The position numbers and the translations under genes are program-made. This document shows, one piece after another, positions 27,278-35,206 of a stretch of DNA of 52,645 bases. The notes beneath the pieces are model-generated. The model did no database searches. It had not been told where the DNA came from and worked only from the letters and a program-made list of their open reading frames with translations. The DNA comes from a virus. Positions within the stretch are counted from its first letter, which is position 1. Every line of letters starts with the position of its first letter. The stretch lies in the IMG/VR virus record IMGVR_UViG_3300028133_000007, positions 1-52,645 of that record; one strand, given 5' to 3'.

Positions 27278-27949
27278 ATGTTTAAAGATAATATAGAAGC
27301 ACAAGTAGTTGGTGTACTAAAAATCTCTGACAAAGAGACAGGCCAAGTACTTGTAAACAAGAAAAATGCTATTCATCCAGGAAATATGGCATATGTTCTA
27401 GCGTCTGGACTTGCTGGTAAGCCAACAAGTATCAATTCGACTGGTTCAGCACCATATATCAATTGGATGGCATTTGGTAATGGTGGGAGTAATTCAACTA
27501 CTACTCTATCTTACCGTTCTCCAAGAGTATTCACAACTTATGATACATTGGATATGACAGCGAGTAATTCAAAGTTATATGCAAAAACATATCAACAGGA
27601 AACAACTAATACAGTTTTTTATCCTGGCGAGAGTGTTAATGGAACACTTATTCCAGAAAACACTTCTAAGATTAATTTCAAAGTAACATTGTCGCACAAT
27701 GACTATGAGAGTATGTTGCAATTAACTGATCCTACTGTGAGTACACCGGAAACAGATAGTTCGACAGATGCTAATAGTGTCGCGGCATTTACTTTTGATG
27801 AAATTGGTTTATTGTCTGGCGTCACTAACGCCGGAGAGTTACAAGAAGAAAAGACCCTGATGCTAACACATGTAACATTTCATCCTGTGTTATTATCAGC
27901 GAATAGAACTATCGTTATAGATTATACGGTAACTATTCAACTTAGCTAA
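27278..27949 (+). CDS. putative virion structural protein (unassigned)
   Basis: 223 aa, beta-rich, acidic, Ser/Thr-rich, no cysteine-rich motif and no membrane segment. Landmarks are NAIHPGNMAYVLASGLAG, INWMAFGNGGSN, RVFTTYDTLD and a C-terminal TFDEIGLL..., HVTFHPVLLSANRTIVIDYTVTIQLS. T4 gp8 would follow gp7, but I see no similarity to gp8. Position, late promoter and composition suggest a baseplate or fibre-attachment protein. GAGAG precedes the ATG by 8 nt. No function is claimed. Confidence 0.62.
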   Translation: MFKDNIEAQVVGVLKISDKETGQVLVNKKNAIHPGNMAYVLASGLAGKPTSINSTGSAPYINWMAFGNGGSNSTTTLSYRSPRVFTTYDTLDMTASNSKLYAKTYQQETTNTVFYPGESVNGTLIPENTSKINFKVTLSHNDYESMLQLTDPTVSTPETDSSTDANSVAAFTFDEIGLLSGVTNAGELQEEKTLMLTHVTFHPVLLSANRTIVIDYTVTIQLS

Positions 27950-28015
27950 GAGGAATCCGGAAATACCTCGAGGTTAAGTATAATTTAATGACTAGTCAAA
28001 TTTAGGAGTATAAAC

Positions 28016-28921
28016 ATGGCGGTGATATCAAATAGTGACTTAAGTACACTAAGAGACACCTTAAATTCAATTTTGAATGGAACAGGAGTCGGCGGTGGCT
28101 ATAACCAAAGTCACACAGTTGCGGCTAACCCTTCTGCGGGAGATACAATCGATGATGCATATCAAGATTCAATCTATTCCGCGGCGGCAAAGGTAGCAAA
28201 TTTTTATAATATTAGTAACCCATTTACGGCAGTTGATGCTGGTGATGTAATTGACGATGCACAATTTTATAATGACGCATCATCATTTACTAGTTCAATC
28301 AGTACACGTTTTGATAATCCATGGGATTATTCAACTGGTTGGGACATGAGTGTTACATCAGAGACTTCACAATCAGTAAGCAACTGGAACGGCACAAGAA
28401 CACAAATCGTTAAAGTAGCTTTCGGTAGTGAAGCAAACATGAATGCGTGGATGTCAGCAGGTGGGGAAATTAGAATTTCAGCATCACATAGCGATACAAG
28501 TTCAAACCAACAAGGTACTTCGTGGGAACAACTAACAGCAGAATTAGGAACATATAGAATTTCATTACGTGCAACAGATTCAACTAACGTTGATACGTCT
28601 ACACGTAAAAAGTATTCTGACCTAAGTGGTTCTTACGCAGAAATTAAGAAAGAATACGCAAACGATGGCGACTATAGTTCAAACTATATTTCTATTGAGG
28701 CTTACAAATCAGGTGGCGACATTTATGTTAAAACTACTTTAGCAGATGCACACGTGGCACGTTCTGGTTCTGGGTCAGGTTATGCAGGCCCATGGTCTTG
28801 GTCAGGCGCTGACCAGGCAGTAGGGACTTCAACAGTCGCATTAACATCATTAAAATTAAGTAATACATCAGGTTCTGTTAATTTAACAAATCCAACATTT
28901 ACAATTACGGACAACCTATAA
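28016..28921 (+). CDS. tail-fibre/decoration-like structural protein, copy 1
   Basis: 301 aa. The core resembles the product of the next gene: here NMNAWMSAGGEIRISASHSDTSSNQQGTSWEQLTAELGTYRIS, there a DDRRHFFNAGGDLRLD block, followed in both by a Y..I....(G)..GYYT/SSNYIS.E segment and an LxxADDQ/SLKLS...SPTFT-like end. The blocks W...F..GG.IR are common in virion proteins of T4-like marine phages and probably form surface beta-sandwich domains. A good SD (AGGAG) precedes the ATG by 8 nt. A short inverted repeat, AACCTAT-A-ATAGGTT (28913-28927), spans its stop codon. Confidence 0.66.
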   Translation: MAVISNSDLSTLRDTLNSILNGTGVGGGYNQSHTVAANPSAGDTIDDAYQDSIYSAAAKVANFYNISNPFTAVDAGDVIDDAQFYNDASSFTSSISTRFDNPWDYSTGWDMSVTSETSQSVSNWNGTRTQIVKVAFGSEANMNAWMSAGGEIRISASHSDTSSNQQGTSWEQLTAELGTYRISLRATDSTNVDTSTRKKYSDLSGSYAEIKKEYANDGDYSSNYISIEAYKSGGDIYVKTTLADAHVARSGSGSGYAGPWSWSGADQAVGTSTVALTSLKLSNTSGSVNLTNPTFTITDNL

Positions 28922-28956
28922 TAGGTTTCCAAGATGAAAAGAGATAGGTTAACAGC

Positions 28957-29907
28957 ATGCCACAAAGTTACTACTTAGGAGGAAAGATACGAGCATCCGA
29001 TTATAACGGTTTCGCAGATGATATAAACGAAATTGTTGGAATTGGTGCGGTCGACTCGGGTTATGGTCAAAATCAACTCGTTATCCCTCACGTAGCTAGT
29101 GGTACAAAAATTAACGCTTCTCACATGCAGTTACTCCTAACTGCTCTTAAGTTTGCAGGAAGGCATCAGGGAACTAGTATAGCTTCACCAGAAGATACTA
29201 GTGACCCTGCTTTCCCAACTGCAGGCAAAATTATTGAAATAATCCCAGATTTATTATCAGACATTACAAATGTTCGTGCTAATAAACTAAATTTTGATAT
29301 CGCACAAATGACCGCAGAGTCTAATAAAATTTCATCATCTAAGACATATGATGTTCCAGGTGCTGGTGCAATCCACACTTGGAATTCAAATATATTTTAT
29401 GAAGTATCTGCAATTTTTGCCAACGCAGATGACCGAAGACATTTCTTCAACGCAGGCGGAGATTTAAGACTAGATACTTCATTAGCAAATTATGACGTTT
29501 CCCATAAGCAAAGTACTGACTGGGCCACAATGTTTACAAACATTGGAAATGTCAAACTATCACACAACGTTACAGAATCTTCTGGTGGTGTAGGAACACC
29601 AGCTGGTGGATTTACATCATTAACATCAGCATATTCTAAAATATATGAAAAATCAGGCGGCGATGGTAGCAGTGGTTATTATACAAATAACAAATTCGAA
29701 GTACATGCTAGATTAAATGGCACAAATGCAATAGATATTAAAGTAGAATTCTATGATGCATATGCAACAAGTCAATATAATTTGACTGATTATGTCGCCG
29801 GCACATTATCAGTACAAGTAGATTTGCTACGTGCAGATGACCAAGATGCATCTGGACTTGGCGTACAACTATCCTCTCCGACTTTTTCACACATTTCTGA
29901 ACTTTAA
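28957..29907 (+). CDS. tail-fibre/decoration-like structural protein, copy 2
   Basis: 316 aa, a diverged paralogue of the upstream 301-aa protein. Shared features are an N-terminal helical region with a G...GYGQ(N/S) turn, a central RHFFNAGGDLRLDTSLANYD block, then FTSLTSAYSKIYEK, GYYTNNKFEVHARLNG, DIKVEFYDAY and a final SVQVDLLRADDQDASGLGVQLSSPTFSHI. The family recurs in marine myoviruses as a virion structural protein; the exact location on the particle is not known to me. Tandem paralogues this close to the wedge genes suggest alternative or hetero-oligomeric receptor-facing parts. It is the last gene of the structural block. Confidence 0.66.
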   Translation: MPQSYYLGGKIRASDYNGFADDINEIVGIGAVDSGYGQNQLVIPHVASGTKINASHMQLLLTALKFAGRHQGTSIASPEDTSDPAFPTAGKIIEIIPDLLSDITNVRANKLNFDIAQMTAESNKISSSKTYDVPGAGAIHTWNSNIFYEVSAIFANADDRRHFFNAGGDLRLDTSLANYDVSHKQSTDWATMFTNIGNVKLSHNVTESSGGVGTPAGGFTSLTSAYSKIYEKSGGDGSSGYYTNNKFEVHARLNGTNAIDIKVEFYDAYATSQYNLTDYVAGTLSVQVDLLRADDQDASGLGVQLSSPTFSHISEL

Positions 29908-29910
29908 GGC

Positions 29911-29939
29911 TTGACAAACAGTCTGTTTTCTTGTATTAT
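29911..29939 (+). promoter_or_regulatory. consensus sigma70 promoter of the accessory cassette
   Basis: TTGACA (29911-29916), 17 bases, TATTAT (29934-29939), ending 24 nt before the ATG at 29964. The spacer contains the inverted repeat AAACAG-T-CTGTTT (29916-29928), which overlaps the last base of the -35 and could be an operator. I noticed no late box at this position. Genes from 29964 to 50580 overlap or nearly touch, so this may be the main promoter for about 20 kb. Confidence 0.86.
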
Positions 29940-29963
29940 ATAAAGAATACAAGGAGTATAACC

Positions 29964-30347
29964 ATGTCAAATAAAGAAACTATTACGCCTTCAAGTGAAC
30001 AACTTGAACGGCTAGAAAGAGCATTAGAGTTTTCGAACACTATGCAGACTTTCAACCTTAATAAAAACAACTTAAAAGTTAAAACACAGAATTTATTGAA
30101 CTATAGTAGTTCTGGTGGTACATTTAAAGTATCACAAGAATTGATTAATTTTATTAATATGATTGTTGTGTCTGGAAAAGATGAAGTAATTCTCTTAGAC
30201 AAAAACGACATTCCAATTAAAATTGAAGATACTAAGAAATTTTTAGAAGATATTTCTAGTTTGTATTTCGAAGTCATTAATGAATATTATAATGATTATC
30301 AGAAACTACGTAGTTCACGTAAGATTGAGAAGGTCTTGGAAATCTAA
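29964..30347 (+). CDS. unknown small protein, first gene of the cassette
   Basis: 127 aa, mostly helical and charged, with no cysteine cluster, membrane segment or known motif. It opens MSNKETITPSSEQLERLERALEFSN and ends in a K/E-rich helix. AAGGAG lies 7 nt before this ATG; the frame can be extended to a TTG at 29931, but that lies within the promoter. It is a leader gene behind the sigma70 promoter, overlapping the first glycosyltransferase by 1 nt (TAATG). An adaptor or regulatory role is possible; nothing in the sequence proves it. Confidence 0.68.
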   Translation: MSNKETITPSSEQLERLERALEFSNTMQTFNLNKNNLKVKTQNLLNYSSSGGTFKVSQELINFINMIVVSGKDEVILLDKNDIPIKIEDTKKFLEDISSLYFEVINEYYNDYQKLRSSRKIEKVLEI

Positions 30348-31216
30348 TGAGCAAAGGCATTATAATCTTTGCGACAAATAATGGTTTACTAGATTACATA
30401 AAAATTGCATGTACATGTGCAGGATATGTAAGAAAAAATCTATCGGGGTTTGACGAAATAGCCCTAGTTACAAACAATGAATCATTGTTAGACAACGAAG
30501 AACTAGTAAACAAATATTTTGATAGAACTATTATTTCCGCATCAACACAAGATAGTAATATAAGGTTATTCAAAGATACTGCACAACAATCGCAGTATGC
30601 ACCTTTCGTCAATATGTCACGTAGTGATGTATATGACCTATCACCTTACGAAGAAAGTTTGGTAATAGATTGTGATTACTTTGTAATGAGTGACACTCTT
30701 GACCAAGTATGGGGTAGTGAAAACGACTTCATGATTAATTGTCAATATAGGGACGTAGCTGGTAGACATGGCGGCAACGTTTCCTATATTGACGATTTCT
30801 CCATACCGATGTATTGGGCAACAGTCTTTTACTTTAGAAAATCCGAATACACTGAAAACTTATTCACTTTAGTTAGTCATATAAAAGAAAACTATAAGTA
30901 CTATTACTATTTGTATAATTGTTCTGGTACACTGTTTAGAAATGATTTTGCGTTCTCAATGGCTGTTCATATTTTAAATGGACAAGTAGCATGCCAAACA
31001 CCTTCATTGCCTATTGATTATCTAAACAACAGTTTTGATTTAGATGATATTTTTAGAGTAAACAGTGCAAATGATATTATAATGTATTGCGCCAAACCCG
31101 AAAAAACAACTGAGCATATATTAGCTAGATTTACTAACACAGATATACATATTATGAACAAGTCTGCGATACAACGCAACATAGATGTGTTATTGGCGCA
31201 AGGAGATACGCTATGA
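30347..31216 (+). CDS. GT-A glycosyltransferase-like protein (GT8-like)
   Basis: 289 aa. The N-terminal half has an alternating beta-alpha pattern with KGIIIFATNNGLLDYIKIA and SLVIDCDYFVM, whose D108-C-D110 is a DxD metal/nucleotide-sugar site. The layout (short N-terminal sheet, F.RS..YDLSPYE before DxD) resembles GT8-type and related phage glycosyltransferases. Donor and acceptor are unknown. It is the first of two adjacent, diverged relatives (next gene D94-T-D96) and shares a 1-nt TAATG junction with the leader gene. AAGGAG in its 3' end serves the following gene. Confidence 0.66.
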   Translation: MSKGIIIFATNNGLLDYIKIACTCAGYVRKNLSGFDEIALVTNNESLLDNEELVNKYFDRTIISASTQDSNIRLFKDTAQQSQYAPFVNMSRSDVYDLSPYEESLVIDCDYFVMSDTLDQVWGSENDFMINCQYRDVAGRHGGNVSYIDDFSIPMYWATVFYFRKSEYTENLFTLVSHIKENYKYYYYLYNCSGTLFRNDFAFSMAVHILNGQVACQTPSLPIDYLNNSFDLDDIFRVNSANDIIMYCAKPEKTTEHILARFTNTDIHIMNKSAIQRNIDVLLAQGDTL

Positions 31217-32070
31217 GTAGAGGATATATTTGTATAGCACAGAATAGTAAGTATGATTATCTTAATCAGGCTTATGCTTTAGCGTTGTCGCTTAAAGCTA
31301 CACAACAAGAGAATGCAATCTGTGTATGCGTAGATGCTTTAACAAAAACACAAATAACTGGTAAACACAAAGAAGTGTTTGACCATATAGTAGATATCCC
31401 TTGGCACGATGATGCTGGTGCAGATGAATGGAAGATCCATAATAAATGGAAGTATCCACACATGACACCGTTCAAAGAAACTATTATTTTAGATACTGAT
31501 GTGTTGTTTACACACCCAGTAGACCATTGGTGGGATCATCTATCTAAAAAAGATGTATGGGCATGTACACATGTCAAAACATTTAGAAACGAACAAGTAG
31601 TTGATGACTACTATCGTAAAAAATTTACACAATTAGGTTTACCTAATGTGTATAGCAACATGACTTATTTTAAAGAATCAGATACAACTTTTGAATTGTT
31701 TAAAATGATTGAATTGATTATGGTTCATTGGAACGTATACTATGATAAATTTCTTAAAGGTACTGGACAAGATTGGATGAGTGCAGACTTAGCCTATGCT
31801 CTTGCTATTCGTTTATTAGATTTAGAAGAAGAAGTAATAGACAATGATATCAAAGATGTGCCTACGTTTACGCACATGAAAAGCTATATTCAAAACATTC
31901 CTAATAACAAGATATCAGGTGTTTGGACAGAAAGTATCCCAAGCAGTTTATCAAGTGATTTAAAAATTCGTGTAGCAAATTATGAACAGTCACTTCCTTT
32001 TCACTATGTTGAAAAGAAATGGCTTACAGAAGAAAAAATTAATATGTATGAAAAGGCACTAGATATATGA
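31213..32070 (+). CDS. GT-A glycosyltransferase-like protein (GT8-like), second copy
   Basis: 285 aa. It starts SRGYICIAQNSKYDYLNQAYALALSLK, the usual opening of GT8-type enzymes that act on existing pools, and has ETIILDTDVLFTHPVDHWWDHL with D94-T-D96 as the DxD site. A downstream TGQDWMSADLAYALAIRLLD block fits the region that holds the acceptor-side Asp. It follows the 30347 gene with an ATGA overlap and is its paralogue in layout, with low sequence identity by eye. It probably adds a hexose in the same glycan pathway; linkage cannot be predicted. Confidence 0.72.
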   Translation: MSRGYICIAQNSKYDYLNQAYALALSLKATQQENAICVCVDALTKTQITGKHKEVFDHIVDIPWHDDAGADEWKIHNKWKYPHMTPFKETIILDTDVLFTHPVDHWWDHLSKKDVWACTHVKTFRNEQVVDDYYRKKFTQLGLPNVYSNMTYFKESDTTFELFKMIELIMVHWNVYYDKFLKGTGQDWMSADLAYALAIRLLDLEEEVIDNDIKDVPTFTHMKSYIQNIPNNKISGVWTESIPSSLSSDLKIRVANYEQSLPFHYVEKKWLTEEKINMYEKALDI

Positions 32071-32654
32071 AAATATTAAGCACCGGGTTCACACATGAGA
32101 CTAAAGATGCAAGAGCGGTTAACTTCAATGAGCATGGTGACATTGTTAGTATAACATCTATGAGTATAGAAGATGATGTACTAAAATGTGCTTGGTTCTC
32201 TATGGAATCTATAAAACCATTTCTTATGGGAAATTATAAGTTCTCTGATTACAAAGTAGTCAAAACAGATGATATATTTGTTTATGAGATTATAAAATCC
32301 AAAGTAGATATTAAACAACGCAATAAAGATTCTCAACTACACAAATTGAATAATGAGAAGTATTGTGAAATATCTGTAACATGGGACGGAACCGAATTAT
32401 GTTTTACTCCTAGCAAAGAATTAGTGAAGAATGCAAACGTTGATGAACATCAAAATGTCACGTTGGCAGGAAAAACTCATCACCCATTTTTCATAACATA
32501 TGAAAATAGACCAGATTTTATTATACAAACTATCTCTATTCCGTTCGCAAAACTATTGAGTTCTGAGACTAGAGTTAAATTCGAATATAATAAATACAAT
32601 ATAAGTTTATATACCCAGAAATATCTGGAAACATATTCATTCAGGAGAACATGA
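32067..32654 (+). CDS. unknown protein between glycosyltransferases
   Basis: 195 aa, beta-rich and soluble. No catalytic motif, signal peptide or membrane segment is visible. It opens MKILSTGFTHETKDARAVNFNEHGDIVSI and ends in a K/Y-rich strand region. Overlaps of 4 nt and 1 nt with its neighbours show that it belongs to the cassette. It could be an acceptor, an accessory subunit or a virion part; I cannot say which. Confidence 0.6.
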   Translation: MKILSTGFTHETKDARAVNFNEHGDIVSITSMSIEDDVLKCAWFSMESIKPFLMGNYKFSDYKVVKTDDIFVYEIIKSKVDIKQRNKDSQLHKLNNEKYCEISVTWDGTELCFTPSKELVKNANVDEHQNVTLAGKTHHPFFITYENRPDFIIQTISIPFAKLLSSETRVKFEYNKYNISLYTQKYLETYSFRRT

Positions 32655-33631
32655 TGAGCAAACTAGAAATCGGCGAGTTAGATGTATTCTATCTAAGTTA
32701 CGATGAGCCTAATAAAGAAGAACATTGGGCAGATATTATAAGTAAATTTCCATTTGCAAAGCGAGTAGACGGCGTAAAAGGATTCGACAATGCACATAAA
32801 GAATGTGCAAGACAAAGTGATACAGAAAGATTTATTACTATTGATGGTGATAATATCGTAGATGAAAAATTCTTTGATATGGAATTAACATTTCCAGAAG
32901 ATACTGATTTGGCAAACTCTGTTATCTCATGGTCAGCGAAGAACGTTGTTAACGGTCTAGTATACGGCAATGGTGGTATCAAATGCTGGCCAGTACAGCT
33001 TGTATTAGATATGAAAACCCATGAAAATGCAGTAGATGAAACAAAGAAAGTAGATTTTTGTTGGGACTTAAATTATATTCAGATGAATAACATTTATTCT
33101 ACAGTACATAATGCAGGGTCTCCATTTCAAGCCTTTCGTGCAGGTTACCGTGAAGGTTCTAAAATGTCACTTGATGAGGGAAAGAAAGTACCAGTAGAAG
33201 ACTTTAAGAAGTGTATCTGGCCTAAGAACTATGAACGTCTAATTACATGGATGAATATTGGTGCAAATGTAGAGAACGGACTATGGGCATGTTATGGTGC
33301 AAGACTAGGATGTTACGATACAAATCTTAACCCTGATTTTGTTTTAGAAAATATTTCTAGTTATGATTGGTTTAAAGAGTACTTTGATAATACTGTATTC
33401 CCTAAGTTTGAAGGCGGAGATATGAAATGCGAAAAGACAAAATTAGAATGGGACTATGAAAAATTATTTGATGAATGCTTAGTAATAGGTGATATTCTAG
33501 TAGATAAAATTGGTATGGAACTTTGTGATCCAACACCAGAGGTAGCAACATTCTTCAAACGTGTATATACGAATCCACCAAGAGTTAACAACCCATTAGC
33601 AACAGAAAAACAAACTGGCTGGGACAAATAA
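32654..33631 (+). CDS. GT2-like glycosyltransferase family of marine phages
   Basis: 325 aa from the second ATG (two ATGs in tandem; AGGAG is 6 nt from the second and only 3 nt from the first). LDVFYLSYDEPNKEEHWADI and PFAKRVDGVKGFDNAHKECARQSDTERFITIDGDNIVD with D64-G-D66 form the nucleotide-sugar site. I recognise this as a family common in cyanophages and annotated there as glycosyltransferase or galactosyltransferase. The rest, including a WDLNYIQMNNIYSTVHNAGSPFQAFRAGYREG block, is conserved in that family. It is the last enzyme before the radical SAM array, so glycosylation and radical chemistry may share a substrate. Confidence 0.76.
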   Translation: MSKLEIGELDVFYLSYDEPNKEEHWADIISKFPFAKRVDGVKGFDNAHKECARQSDTERFITIDGDNIVDEKFFDMELTFPEDTDLANSVISWSAKNVVNGLVYGNGGIKCWPVQLVLDMKTHENAVDETKKVDFCWDLNYIQMNNIYSTVHNAGSPFQAFRAGYREGSKMSLDEGKKVPVEDFKKCIWPKNYERLITWMNIGANVENGLWACYGARLGCYDTNLNPDFVLENISSYDWFKEYFDNTVFPKFEGGDMKCEKTKLEWDYEKLFDECLVIGDILVDKIGMELCDPTPEVATFFKRVYTNPPRVNNPLATEKQTGWDK

Positions 33632-33637
33632 TATATA

Positions 33638-35206
33638 ATGTCAAATTATGATGATGATGCACAGATAACGAAAGAAAAATTAAATTCTCTTTCACCGTCT
33701 ATGTGTATGGCTAAGTGGTTGCAAGTTAGTTTGCATCTGCCCCAAGGTCGCACACACAGTTGCTATCATCCACCTACACACCCTATTCCGTTAGAAGAAC
33801 TTAAGAAAGATGTTAATGCATTACACAACACTACATTCAAATTAGAAGAAAGAAAGCAAATGAAATGCGGCACCCGTCCTGAAGGTTGTCAGTATTGCTG
33901 GAATGTAGAAGATGCTCCTGACGCCCCACAAGGCGGAAGACTTAGTGACAGACATTATCGTTCAAGTGAGTGGTGGGTTAAAGATGCATGGGACGAAGTC
34001 GTAAACAATGACTTTGACCACAACATTACTCCTAGATATGTTGAGGTGAACTTTAATCAGGCTTGTAATTTCAAGTGTAGTTATTGTTCGCCTCATCTAA
34101 GTACAGCATGGGAAGATGATATCAAAGAACATGGCGGCTTTCGTTTTTCAAATGGAACTGGTCATAATGATATCGATTACCTGCGTAAAACAGGTCTCAT
34201 GCCATTAGAAGTAGCACGTAAGGACAATCCTTATATTGAAGCATTTTGGGAATGGTTTCCACAGATATACAGAGATTTGAAAGTATTTCGTATGACAGGC
34301 GGAGAGCCTCTTATGGATAATAATACATTCAAAGTATTTGACTATGTTAATGAAAACCCTAATCCTTTTCTTGACCTAAGTATTACATCGAATATGTGTC
34401 CACCAAGTCCTAAGTTGATGGATAAGTTTATTGAAAAAATACAAGCATTAGAAAAAATTCGTGTATGGGAAGACCCAGAACGTTTTAATCCTGATAGTGG
34501 CAATCACTGGTATGTTGCACCAGCATGTAAACACTTTAGTTTATATGTGAGCGTAGATGGTGTAGGACCTCAAGCAGAATATATGCGTGACGGATTAGAC
34601 TTTGATACACTATATCAAAATTGTCGTAGAGTCTTAAGTGAAACAGATGGAACAGAAATTTCATTCATCAATACATTTCAATTATTGAGCATCCCAAATT
34701 TACGTGGGTTTTTGCAAATGATATTAGATTTACGTGAAGAATTTGGATATGAGAACCAAGAAGATAAAATTATTCAACCACCAGACCATGATGGGTTTAA
34801 GCACCCAGAGTTTGTACGTAAAAAACGCCAGCGTGTATGGTTTGACATTCCCTATCTGCGTTATCCTGATTGGATGACTATTCAATTAGCAGACCAAGAA
34901 ATGCTGGATGTAATTCAATCTAACATTGACTTTATGAAAGAAAATGTACTACCGAATGATTTATATGGTCGCAAGTATACAGGCTTTAAGAACTATGAAG
35001 TATTAAAACTTGAACGAGATTTAGCATGGGCCAAAGAAGGACTAAATATGAGTGATGATGAATTAAGTAATAACTTAATTCGTTTTTATGAATACTTTAC
35101 AGAGTATGACAGACGTAGAGGATTAAACTTTTTAGAAACCTTTCCAGAAATGACAGCGTTTTGGAATGAAGCAAAAGAAGAAGCAGAGGAAAAATATGGG
35201 TCGTAA
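33638..35206 (+). CDS. radical SAM enzyme with N-terminal twitch-like domain, copy A1
   Basis: 522 aa. The radical SAM [4Fe-4S] site is C143-NFK-C147-SY-C150, and MTGGEPLM supplies the GGEP loop that binds SAM. Before it lies a cysteine-bearing segment, C23, C42, C84 and C87 (SMCMAKW, THSCYHPP, GCQYCWNVED), the layout of an N-terminal twitch domain for an auxiliary cluster. It should make a 5'-deoxyadenosyl radical; the substrate is unknown. A run from MRDGLDFDTLYQNCRRVLSE is shared with the next gene (YIRDGLDYDLWKNNIHRVLKE), showing a tandem duplication. It has no strong SD. Confidence 0.88.
   Translation: MSNYDDDAQITKEKLNSLSPSMCMAKWLQVSLHLPQGRTHSCYHPPTHPIPLEELKKDVNALHNTTFKLEERKQMKCGTRPEGCQYCWNVEDAPDAPQGGRLSDRHYRSSEWWVKDAWDEVVNNDFDHNITPRYVEVNFNQACNFKCSYCSPHLSTAWEDDIKEHGGFRFSNGTGHNDIDYLRKTGLMPLEVARKDNPYIEAFWEWFPQIYRDLKVFRMTGGEPLMDNNTFKVFDYVNENPNPFLDLSITSNMCPPSPKLMDKFIEKIQALEKIRVWEDPERFNPDSGNHWYVAPACKHFSLYVSVDGVGPQAEYMRDGLDFDTLYQNCRRVLSETDGTEISFINTFQLLSIPNLRGFLQMILDLREEFGYENQEDKIIQPPDHDGFKHPEFVRKKRQRVWFDIPYLRYPDWMTIQLADQEMLDVIQSNIDFMKENVLPNDLYGRKYTGFKNYEVLKLERDLAWAKEGLNMSDDELSNNLIRFYEYFTEYDRRRGLNFLETFPEMTAFWNEAKEEAEEKYGS

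Noticed and set aside
27950-27969. Short GAGG/CCTC hairpin after the 223-aa structural gene
   Set aside because: The stem is only 4 bp and has no T-run after it, so I do not call a terminator.
27979-27984. TATAAT-like box before the 301-aa fibre-like gene
   Set aside because: There is no acceptable -35 at 16-18 nt. Transcription from the late box at 27245 explains the gene.
28913-28927. Inverted repeat AACCTAT-A-ATAGGTT over the stop codon of the 301-aa gene
   Set aside because: It is short, has a 1-base loop and no T-run. It is too small to support a regulatory or terminator call.
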